Assembly: GCA_964449165.1 (NCBI GenBank)
Contig: CAYVAT010000002.1
Location: 124,001-188,000 of the forward strand
Direction: 5' to 3'
Source: CAYSCW01 sp964449165
GTDB lineage: Bacteria > Acidobacteriota > Aminicenantia > Aminicenantales > Aminicenantaceae
Length of the DNA: 64,000 nt
Below the pieces are notes generated by a model that was not told where the DNA came from, searched no databases, and saw only the letters and a list, made by a program, of their open reading frames with translations. Below, piece by piece: positions 25,780 to 32,561 of this stretch. Within the stretch, counting starts at the first letter, position 1, and each line of letters opens with the position of its first letter. The position numbers were made by a program, and so were the translations under genes.

Positions 25780-27846
25780 TTATTCTTTCTTTCCCTTCTT
25801 TTTCTTTTCTTCTAAAGCTGACTTGAGCTTTTCAGCGAAGAGGCCAAAGACCGGTTCTTCTGGAGAAAAAGGCTTATATTCTTTTTTCTTTTCTTCTGGC
25901 TTGAGTTCTTCTCTTTTTTCTCCTATCTCCTTTTTCTCTTTGGCTTTTATGGCTATCAGGGCTTCCTGCTCAGATTCCTCAAGCTCGATTCTTTCTTCGA
26001 TGATTCTTCTTTCGCCTTTTCTCCTTCTGAAATCCTTTTCAGGTTCTATCCTTATTTTCGGTCTCTTTTTCTTGAATTCTTTTTCCTTCTTGAGTGGCTT
26101 GGCTATTTCTTGGATTTCAGGCTCTTTTATCTCCACTTCTTCGCTGACTGAAGGAGCCTCTGCTCTTACTTTTTCCTTTCTTGTCTCTTGGAGTTCGAGA
26201 GGGGCTATGGGAGGTGCCTCTGGAGGGAGCTCTTCTATTTTTTCCTTGACCTTTGGTTCCGGAAGAATTTCCGCAGGAGCTTCTTCCTCTTCTTTTTTTA
26301 TTTTTTCCTCATAGATGAAAATTCCCTTCTTTTTCTCTGATTTTTTAAATTCATGAGAATTGAGCAGTGTCTTTTCCACATCTTCCTCTGTGGTTCGCTT
26401 CAAGATGTCGACCAGATGATAGGCTCTCATGAAGTGGAGGGAACGTTTGTCTGTGCCTACACCAAAATTTTCAAAGATGAGGACCAGAAGTTGATCTAGG
26501 CTCAAACTATCCCTTCGCTCATAGAGAGAGAAGAGCTTGTTCAGCGTTTCCCTTTGGAGGTGAATAATCTTGTTGGGCAGGGCAAAGGTAAAAGCTTCTT
26601 CTCCTGATGTTGTCAACCTATCTTCCTCTGGATCATATGTCATCTTCATTACTGAGAGCTTTTTCTTTGACCTTTTGATCCAGAAGTTGAAGTGAGTACC
26701 CTCTTTTCTCTCTAAAGTTAAGCTCGCTCCTTGGGGCGTGTTGTTAATCTCATAAAATTCCTTCAGTCCCAAAAAGAGACGAGCAGAAGGATAATAATAA
26801 ACGGTATAGTCTTTCTCGGTCTCTTCATCGGTGAATATGTATTCTCTGGCCGAGGAGAATTCTTTATCGAGGCCTTTAGGAACCTTCAACCCCCCTGATA
26901 AGATCTCTCTCCAGGTCAGATAGACCTTTAAGGGGAGTCCCTGTTGAGCTTTCGGTTCCTCCGGATTTTCCTGATCAAATGTGGGAAGTTTGGCCTTGGG
27001 AGAAGTAACAGGGAGCTTTTGGAGGAAGGAGTTAAGAGTCTGTTTCAGGTTCCATTTTCCCCAGTTTTGTGGTGAGACGTAGATAAAATTTTTTTTGTGT
27101 TTTTTTTCTAAAATAGAGTTGAGACTGATGCAATGAAGAAAGAATCCTTCCTGGTCGGGTTGTAATTTGAAAAAGCGGCTGATCAATTCCGCTGTTTCTT
27201 CAGATTGTCTTGTCTCAGAGAGGTGATTCTCAATTTCCCTTATTTTATCTTCCTCGATTTTGGCTTGTTTATCTTTGAGTTGCCAATAGCCGTTCCAGTT
27301 GAAAAAGAGGGGAGATTTCGAGAGTGCCGATTTAAGGTTGGTCTTCAATTTTTTTAGGTCCTTTTCTGTCATAGGAAGTTGATCTTGCCTTGGGTCTTCT
27401 TCCTTTTTAAGGATCTGAGGGATCTTGCCTTTTCCTTCCAGATTGCTGGGGAGGAGAACTTGGGTTTTGGTTTTCTTCATGTACTCTATATGCCTGCGGA
27501 AGGTTCCTCCCCCCGAATAATCGACTTCCAGCATCTCGCAGTTGAAGCTTTCATAGGGAATTTTGTTGATCACTCTGAGGACAAGCCCTTCCTTAAAATG
27601 CTCTGCTCCTTTGCTACTTACCGTCAAAGGCTCGTCGTATTCTTTATAAATATAGTCTCCAACTTCATACCGACAATAAGGGTCGTAAACCTTGACTTCC
27701 TGGGCACGTTGAGATTTGGTTTTTTGGAAGGCAAGCTTCTCTGCTAGTTTCTCAATAGAAAGAGGGTCCTGGGTTTTGGCAAACTCCTTCTTTATGAAAT
27801 CCAGGTCTTTTTCTGCCACTTGAGTGATTTTTATTTCCTGACTCAT
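25780..27846 (-). CDS. Unknown 688-aa protein with long charged C-terminal tail
   Basis: No family is recognised. Residues 45-130 contain an SH3-like/beta pattern (YDPYCRYEVGDYIYKEY, then VLRVINK and MLEVDYSGGGTFRRHIEYM). A central globular part follows (about 150-400). Residues about 430-510 look like a helical, HTH-like module (LSLDQLLVLIFENFGVGT). The last 180 residues are low-complexity Lys/Glu/Pro repeats. No export signal. Its ATG is 2 bp after the argF stop, so it is expressed with the cDPGS-like/arcC/argF genes although its composition suggests nucleic-acid or chromatin-type binding. It converges with the SelB-like gene. Confidence 0.65.
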   Translation of the reverse strand: MSQEIKITQVAEKDLDFIKKEFAKTQDPLSIEKLAEKLAFQKTKSQRAQEVKVYDPYCRYEVGDYIYKEYDEPLTVSSKGAEHFKEGLVLRVINKIPYESFNCEMLEVDYSGGGTFRRHIEYMKKTKTQVLLPSNLEGKGKIPQILKKEEDPRQDQLPMTEKDLKKLKTNLKSALSKSPLFFNWNGYWQLKDKQAKIEEDKIREIENHLSETRQSEETAELISRFFKLQPDQEGFFLHCISLNSILEKKHKKNFIYVSPQNWGKWNLKQTLNSFLQKLPVTSPKAKLPTFDQENPEEPKAQQGLPLKVYLTWREILSGGLKVPKGLDKEFSSAREYIFTDEETEKDYTVYYYPSARLFLGLKEFYEINNTPQGASLTLERKEGTHFNFWIKRSKKKLSVMKMTYDPEEDRLTTSGEEAFTFALPNKIIHLQRETLNKLFSLYERRDSLSLDQLLVLIFENFGVGTDKRSLHFMRAYHLVDILKRTTEEDVEKTLLNSHEFKKSEKKKGIFIYEEKIKKEEEEAPAEILPEPKVKEKIEELPPEAPPIAPLELQETRKEKVRAEAPSVSEEVEIKEPEIQEIAKPLKKEKEFKKKRPKIRIEPEKDFRRRKGERRIIEERIELEESEQEALIAIKAKEKKEIGEKREELKPEEKKKEYKPFSPEEPVFGLFAEKLKSALEEKKKKGKKE

Positions 27847-27848
27847 GG

Positions 27849-28778
27849 TTAAATATTCTTTTCCTTCGCTATTAATAATAGCATAATGATTTTTTGAACG
27901 TGAAGCCTATTTTCTGTCTGGTCAAAAACGATGGATTGCGAGGAATCGATGACTTCATCCGTCACCTCTGTACCTCTGTAGGCAGGGAGGCAGTGCATAA
28001 AAACAGCGTCGCTCTTGGCTTTTGCCATCAACTCTTTGTTGATTTGAAAGGGAGCGAAAATAGAAGCCCTTTCTTCCTTTTCTTTCTCTTGTCCCATGGA
28101 TGTCCAGACATCGGTGTAGATCACATCGGCATCTTGGGAGGCCTTTTGAGGGTCATTGGTCAGGTGAAAACGAGCTTTTGTTTCTTGGGCATCCTCTTCA
28201 GCCTGTTTCAGAATTTCCTGGTTTGGCTCGAATCCAGATGGAGTGGCCACCACCATCTCACATCCAGCCTTTGCCGCGGCCAAAAGAAGGCTGTTACAGA
28301 CATTGTTCCCGTCCCCGATATAGGCTAGCCTAAGGCTCCTCAAATCCCCTCGTTTTTCTCTGAGGGTAAAAAAGTCTGCCAGAGCCTGGCAGGGATGGAG
28401 AAGGTCAGATAAAGCATTGATGACAGGTATACGAGCTGCCTGGGCAAGCTTGACTACATTATCATGAGCGAATGTTCTGATTATGATACCATCTACCCAA
28501 CGTTCCAAATTCTTGCCCACATCATAGAGGCTTTCTCTTGTTCCCAGCTGGATGTCTGAAGGGCTGAGATAGATGGCTTCTCCTCCGAGTTCAAGCATTC
28601 CCACCTCAAAAGTCACTCTTGTCCGCAAGGAGGGCTTTTCGAATATCATGGCCAGTATTTTATTCCTGAGCTTATTGCGGTAGCGCTGGGGCTGTTCTTT
28701 GACCTTTAGGGAGAGATCCAAGATTTGGTTGAATTCATAGAGTGAAAGATCATGGATAGTCAAGAAATCCTCTAACAT
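27849..28778 (-). CDS. argF: Ornithine carbamoyltransferase
   Basis: Protein of 309 aa. The carbamoyl-phosphate site is in KPSLRTRVTFE, the HPCQALAD loop and the ornithine-binding HCLPAYRG loop are present, with DVWTSMGQE nearby; these are OTCase and not aspartate transcarbamylase features. It makes citrulline from ornithine or runs in reverse. It lies between arcC and the 688-aa gene on one transcript with no other arginine-synthesis gene, which favours a catabolic role with carbamate kinase. The anabolic and catabolic forms cannot be told apart by sequence alone. Confidence 0.93.
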   Translation of the reverse strand: MLEDFLTIHDLSLYEFNQILDLSLKVKEQPQRYRNKLRNKILAMIFEKPSLRTRVTFEVGMLELGGEAIYLSPSDIQLGTRESLYDVGKNLERWVDGIIIRTFAHDNVVKLAQAARIPVINALSDLLHPCQALADFFTLREKRGDLRSLRLAYIGDGNNVCNSLLLAAAKAGCEMVVATPSGFEPNQEILKQAEEDAQETKARFHLTNDPQKASQDADVIYTDVWTSMGQEKEKEERASIFAPFQINKELMAKAKSDAVFMHCLPAYRGTEVTDEVIDSSQSIVFDQTENRLHVQKIIMLLLIAKEKNI

Positions 28779-28787
28779 AACATCCTC

Positions 28788-29738
28788 CTAGAAAGTCTCT
28801 CTAATTTTCGTTCCCGAGCGGCTAAGGAGAGCAGCCTTGAGATGATTGGCAGAGGTGATAAGAACTTCTTTCCCCCCATGATGTATGTAGTCGATGGCTG
28901 CTTGGATTTTAGGCCCCATAGAACCAGGCGGGAATTGGCCCTGATCAAGGTAAGTTTGGGCTTGGTCTACGCTCATCTCGTCTATAGGTTTTTCATCGGA
29001 CTTGCCGTAATTCAGATAGACCCGATCTACGTTGGTCAATATTATGAACAGATCGGCCTTACCTTCGCTGGCGATGAGGCTGGCTGCATGATCTTTATCG
29101 ATGACAGCCTCCACACCCTGGAAAAGGCCATTTCCATCGATGATGATTGGAATTCCTCCTCCGCCCGCAGTTATGACGATCTTGCCAGAGTGGACTAAAT
29201 CTTGGATGACTCTCTTGGGAACAATATCTATGGGTCTTGGTGAAGGGACCACCTTGCGATAGCCCCGGCCTGCGTCTTCAATCATCTTCCACTTTTTCTG
29301 GCGGGCAAGCATCTGGGCTCTGTATTTGGTGTAGAAAGGGCCGATGGGCTTAGTGGGGTTTTCAAAGGCCGTATCTTCCTTGTCCACGACTACTTGGGTG
29401 ATCAAAGTGGCGACCTCTCTGTCCAGAGAATTCTTGCGGAGTTCGTTGATGATAGCCCTCTCCAGCATATATCCCATACTTCCTTCTGTCATGGCATCGC
29501 AGATTTCCAGAGAGAAAGGAGGGATCTTGTTGATGGCCTCCTCCATCTGCATAAGGAGATTTCCCACCTGGGGTCCGTTTCCGTGAACGATGATCAGATC
29601 GTATCCTTTTTTGACCACATGGATCATTAGATGAGCTGCTTTCTGAGCATTTTTCACTTGTTCAGACTGCAGCCCCCTCTGATTTTCAGGGAGGATAGCG
29701 TTCCCTCCGAAAGCGATCAGCGCGATTTTTCTTTTCAT
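28788..29738 (-). CDS. arcC: Carbamate kinase
   Basis: Protein of 316 aa, amino-acid-kinase fold. Typical motifs are ALIAFGGNAILP at the start, VHGNGPQVGNLL, a central RGYRKVVPSPRP and IVITAGGGGIPI, and ILTNVDRVYLN. It makes ATP from carbamoyl phosphate and ADP (releasing ammonia and CO2) in catabolism of arginine, citrulline or related compounds. Its ATG overlaps the stop of the upstream GTPase gene by 1 bp and argF follows 9 bp later. No arginine deiminase is present in the window. Confidence 0.94.
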   Translation of the reverse strand: MKRKIALIAFGGNAILPENQRGLQSEQVKNAQKAAHLMIHVVKKGYDLIIVHGNGPQVGNLLMQMEEAINKIPPFSLEICDAMTEGSMGYMLERAIINELRKNSLDREVATLITQVVVDKEDTAFENPTKPIGPFYTKYRAQMLARQKKWKMIEDAGRGYRKVVPSPRPIDIVPKRVIQDLVHSGKIVITAGGGGIPIIIDGNGLFQGVEAVIDKDHAASLIASEGKADLFIILTNVDRVYLNYGKSDEKPIDEMSVDQAQTYLDQGQFPPGSMGPKIQAAIDYIHHGGKEVLITSANHLKAALLSRSGTKIRETF

Positions 29739-31042
29739 CAGAATTTTTGAAGAATTTCCTTGAGATTGGGAGAGCCGATTTCTTCCAACTCATAAATGAT
29801 CCGAATGATTTTTTTATTGGTTTTGATCAGTCGGGAAAGGTCGATGGGGGTGGCTCCCACCACAAGCTCACAGTCAACCATATCGATGGTCTTGGTTAAC
29901 TCTTCAATTTGTTCCTTTCCATAGCCCATGGCCGGAAGAACTCTGTCCAGATGGGTATACTTGGTGAAAGTTTTTTTAATACTGCCCACAGCATAAGGCC
30001 TGGGGTCGACGATGCGGGCTGCTCCGTATTTTATGGCCGCGATCACACCAGCTCCGTAAGGCATCTCTCCATGGGTCAGGGTAGGGCCATCTTCGATGAC
30101 CAGGACCTTCTTGCCAGCAATCTCTTTTCCTTCTGGTGCAAAGATGGAAGAGTTGGCCCGGATGACGGTTGCTTGTGGATTGAATGTTCTGATGTTTTTC
30201 AGTACCTGATCAACCTTTTCTTTCTCGGCGCTATCTATTTTGTTGACCACGATGACGTGAGCTCTCCTGAAGTTTGTTTCGCCTGGATGATAGAGAATTT
30301 CATGGCCAGCTCGATGGGGATCGGCAACCACGATTTCAAGATTAGGCTGGTAGAAGGAAAAATCATTGTTTCCCCCATCCCAAAGGATAATATCAGCTTC
30401 TTCTTCAGCTCGTTCAAGAATAGCTCCGTAATCTACCCCGGAATAGACCACAATGCCATTCTTGATATGGGGTTCATATTCCTCCATTTCTTCGATGGTG
30501 CATTCTTCTCTTATCATATCTTCATAGCTTGCAAAACGCTGAATCCTCTGTTTGACTAGATTTCCATAAGGCATGGGATGTCGAATGACCACTACTTTTC
30601 TTCCTTTTTCCTTGAGAAGGAGGGCGATCTTACGGCTGGTCTGGCTTTTTCCGCAGCCTGTGCGCACGGCGCAGACGGAGATTAGAGGCCGTTTACTTTT
30701 TATCATCGTTTCTCTGGGACCCAGGAGGATGAAGCTTGCCCCGGCGGCCAGAACTTCTGAGGCCTTGTGCATCAGGGATTCATGAGAAACATCACTGTAA
30801 GAAAAGTAGACCTCATCGACTTCCAGGTCTCTGATCAAGGAAGAGAGGTCTTCCTCTGAGAAGATGGGGATCCCCTCTGGATAGAGTTTTCCGGCGAGAA
30901 CAGAGGGATATTTCCTGTCTTCAATATCAGGAATCTGAGTCGCGGTGAAGGCCACAACGCGGAATTCTTCTTTATCTCTGAAAAAAACATTGAAGTTGTG
31001 GAAATCTCTTCCCGCTGCTCCCATGATGATCACATTTTTCAT
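29738..31042 (-). CDS. cpgS: Cyclic 2,3-diphosphoglycerate synthetase-like P-loop protein
   Basis: Protein of 434 aa resembling archaeal cDPG synthetase. The N-terminal half is Rossmann-like (VIIMGAAGRDFHNFNVFF); a P-loop VRTGCGKSQTSRK is near residue 132 and later segments DIILWDGGNND and VIVVNKIDSA resemble Walker B and an NKxD motif. cDPG itself is a solute of methanogens. In this setting, first in an operon with arcC and argF, its product may be different; the link to carbamoyl-phosphate metabolism is inference. It has its own promoter and an AGGAG site. Confidence 0.8.
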   Translation of the reverse strand: MKNVIIMGAAGRDFHNFNVFFRDKEEFRVVAFTATQIPDIEDRKYPSVLAGKLYPEGIPIFSEEDLSSLIRDLEVDEVYFSYSDVSHESLMHKASEVLAAGASFILLGPRETMIKSKRPLISVCAVRTGCGKSQTSRKIALLLKEKGRKVVVIRHPMPYGNLVKQRIQRFASYEDMIREECTIEEMEEYEPHIKNGIVVYSGVDYGAILERAEEEADIILWDGGNNDFSFYQPNLEIVVADPHRAGHEILYHPGETNFRRAHVIVVNKIDSAEKEKVDQVLKNIRTFNPQATVIRANSSIFAPEGKEIAGKKVLVIEDGPTLTHGEMPYGAGVIAAIKYGAARIVDPRPYAVGSIKKTFTKYTHLDRVLPAMGYGKEQIEELTKTIDMVDCELVVGATPIDLSRLIKTNKKIIRIIYELEEIGSPNLKEILQKF

Positions 31043-31096
31043 CTTATCGACTCCTAATGAGTGATTGGCTTTCTTTGGTCCAAAAAATAAAGAATT

Positions 31097-31125
31097 AGTA
31101 TAGCAGATTAGAAGTTAGCTCTCAA
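31097..31125 (-). promoter_or_regulatory. Promoter of the cpgS-like/arcC/argF operon
   Basis: On the minus strand TTGAGA (31120-31125) and TATACT (31097-31102) are 17 bp apart. The leader of about 48 nt contains AGGAG at a suitable distance from the start at 31042. Confidence 0.6.
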
Positions 31126-31176
31126 TACAGGACATTTTTGAGTAAGCATCTCCATTTCCATGATAGCTAATAGAAA

Positions 31177-31250
31177 AGGCGGTTCCCATCCATCCTCGCC
31201 AAGACCCTCCCACCCTTCCACTATGGGCTTCGGATGGACAGGAACCGCCT
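31177..31250. repeat. Dispersed hairpin element, copy A
   Basis: A 74 bp inverted-repeat element with perfect 10 bp ends (AGGCGGTTCC and GGAACCGCCT) and 17 of 19 stem pairs. The loop carries GCCAAGACCCTCCCACCC and ATGGGCTTCGG, shared with copies B (reverse) and C. No coding potential. Confidence 0.8.
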
Positions 31251-31276
31251 CTTCACTAAATGACTTTAGGCGAGTC

Positions 31277-31356
31277 GGGGTCAGGCTTCATCAGGAATGA
31301 AAGGACAAAGCAAGAATATAGCTTCTGGCCTAACATGAATGACGAAGCCTGACCCC
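31277..31356. repeat. REP-like inverted repeat
   Basis: Perfect 13 bp arms GGGGTCAGGCTTC (31277-31289) and GAAGCCTGACCCC (31344-31356) surround a 54 bp spacer. The arm sequence resembles REP hairpins that are moved by RAYT-type transposases in other bacteria; no such transposase is in the window. It lies between copy A and a possible small gene. Confidence 0.65.
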
Positions 31357-31368
31357 AGATGATGAGGA

Positions 31369-31482
31369 TTATTTTTTTCTTCTCGGTCTTTTTTTAGAGC
31401 GTTGAGGTTTGGAGGGAGGAGGCAAAGGCTTGTGGAATTTCTGCCAGGCTGGCTTTTGTCGTCTGTCTATGCCTCGAGGCAT
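31369..31482 (-). CDS. Possible 37-aa very basic peptide
   Basis: A short open frame with ATG at 31480-31482 and TAA at 31369-31371 encodes 37 residues rich in Arg, Lys and Pro, ending KKRPRRKK. It begins 48 bp after the stop of the metallophosphoesterase gene on the same strand, and an in-frame stop lies two codons before its ATG. No good Shine-Dalgarno is seen. The composition is like small ribosome- or RNA-binding peptides, but it could be chance. Too short for homology reasoning. Confidence 0.3.
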   Translation of the reverse strand: MPRGIDRRQKPAWQKFHKPLPPPSKPQRSKKRPRRKK

Positions 31483-31529
31483 TGTTTAGCTCTTTTTTCT
31501 CTGATTCGATTCTTGATATCAGGAATCTC

Positions 31530-32012
31530 TCACAGAGGAATGATTTCGGCACGCAATCTCTTGGGGTCAAGGAGAGCGATCGTTTTTTTCCCGGAAAGCC
31601 AGCCCCCCGTTTCCCCTGGATTAAGAAGCAGCGTCTTTTTCTCTTTTCTGGTCTCAGGTTTATGGGTGTGTCCGAAGATGATGACATCATAATTGCCAGA
31701 GGAAAGATAGTCATGAACAGAGGTGTGGACATGTGTAATCAGCCAAGCGAGGTTGTTGTTTTTGAAGATGAAGGGAGCGTCTTTAATTTCCCCCACTGAG
31801 TGAAAAACATGTCTAAGTCCTTCTTTTTCTCCATCACAATTGCCAAAGACAGCCTTCACCGGACAAGAAAGAGCTTTGAGTTCCTGGGCAGCGAAAGGAG
31901 CCACAAAGTCACCAGCATGGATCACCAGATCGCATCCGATCTGGTTGAAGATACGGACAGCTTGCTTGATTGCGGGCAGATTATCATGCGAGTCTGACAT
32001 AATTCCTATCAT
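31530..32012 (-). CDS. YfcE/MJ0936-type metallophosphoesterase
   Basis: Protein of 160 aa, a compact calcineurin-like phosphodiesterase. Metal-binding motifs are all present: GIMSDSHDN, HAGDF, FGNCDGE, THVH and FGHTHKP, followed by LLNPGETGGW. The family hydrolyses small phosphodiesters in vitro; the natural substrate is unclear. It is flanked on both sides by the same hairpin repeat in opposite orientation. A -10/-35 pair lies just upstream. Confidence 0.9.
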   Translation of the reverse strand: MIGIMSDSHDNLPAIKQAVRIFNQIGCDLVIHAGDFVAPFAAQELKALSCPVKAVFGNCDGEKEGLRHVFHSVGEIKDAPFIFKNNNLAWLITHVHTSVHDYLSSGNYDVIIFGHTHKPETRKEKKTLLLNPGETGGWLSGKKTIALLDPKRLRAEIIPL

Positions 32013-32033
32013 TGGAGCAAAGCCTTCATAAAT

Positions 32034-32061
32034 CTTATAATTTTTTTAAGGAATATTGCAA
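32034..32061 (-). promoter_or_regulatory. Possible promoter of the metallophosphoesterase gene
   Basis: TTGCAA (32056-32061) and TATAAG (32034-32039) on the minus strand with a 16 bp spacer; the start codon follows after 21 bp. The hexamers are imperfect. Confidence 0.45.
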
Positions 32062-32171
32062 GGATTCCTGGGGTCAACCTTTCTTAACAGGTTTATTGGT
32101 TTCATAAGAAAGAGAGAGAATTACTTCTCTGCTGATCCGAAACAATCCCCAAAGTCGTGATGTGTTAGTAA

Positions 32172-32344
32172 TCAGGTAAGCTTAGGTGGAAGTCATCCAT
32201 AGGCTAGCAGGCAAGGTTTCTGTCCATCTGAAGCCCATAGTGGTGGGTGGGAGGATCTTGGCGAGGATGGACAGGAACCGAAGCTCCGTGGGCTGATGAT
32301 CTCCCATCCCTCACCCCTATCACGGAAATAAGGATGCTTACCTG
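32172..32344. repeat. Outer inverted repeat enclosing hairpin copy B
   Basis: CAGGTAAGC (32173-32181) and GCTTACCTG (32336-32344) are perfect 9 bp complements that enclose copy B. The 32062-32402 gap has no gene; apart from these repeats and the tRNA promoter I see nothing in it. Confidence 0.45.
32214..32279. repeat. Dispersed hairpin element, copy B (reverse orientation)
   Basis: GGTTTCTGTCCATC and its partner GATGGACAGGAACC pair at 13 of 14 positions; the inner sequence (GAAGCCCATAGTGG, GGGTGGGAGGATCTTGGC) is the reverse complement of the copy A loop with few changes. Confidence 0.78.
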
Positions 32345-32358
32345 CTGATCCCCTTATG

Positions 32359-32387
32359 TTGACACTCTGGGGGTAAATGATTAAACT
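32359..32387 (+). promoter_or_regulatory. Promoter of tRNA-Val
   Basis: TTGACA (32359-32364) and TAAACT (32382-32387), 17 bp spacer; the tRNA begins 15 bp after the -10. It may also read into thrS. A weaker second pair, TTGACC (32530-32535) and TACAAA (32552-32557), lies directly before the thrS ATG. Confidence 0.65.
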
Positions 32388-32402
32388 ATTAGCTGATAAA
32401 TC

Positions 32403-32477
32403 AGGCGCGTAGCTCAGTGGTAGAGTGCTTCCTTGACGCGGAAGAGGTCGAGGGTTCGATACCCTCCGCGCCTACCA
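32403..32477 (+). tRNA. tRNA-Val (anticodon GAC)
   Basis: Full cloverleaf by eye. The acceptor AGGCGCG pairs with CGCGCCT, the D stem is GCTC/GAGT, the anticodon stem CTTCC/GGAAG encloses loop TTGACGC with anticodon GAC, and the T arm GAGGG/CCCTC has loop TTCGATA. Discriminator A is followed by an encoded CCA at 32475-32477. It reads valine codon GTC (and GTT). Confidence 0.93.
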
Positions 32478-32561
32478 TTTTTATAGGAGAAGGTATTCAG
32501 GAGGAAGACAACACACGTGCTAGAGTCGTTTGACCTGCCCTTTTGAATACATACAAAATTC

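Noticed and set aside
25775..26314. 179-codon plus-strand frame rich in Ser and Phe at the 3' end of the 688-aa gene
   Set aside because: It is the antisense of the Lys/Glu-rich tail, which produces Ser/Phe/Leu runs.
32478..32561. T-box leader before thrS
   Set aside because: No T-box core sequence, specifier loop or terminator hairpin visible; the gap is only 84 bp.
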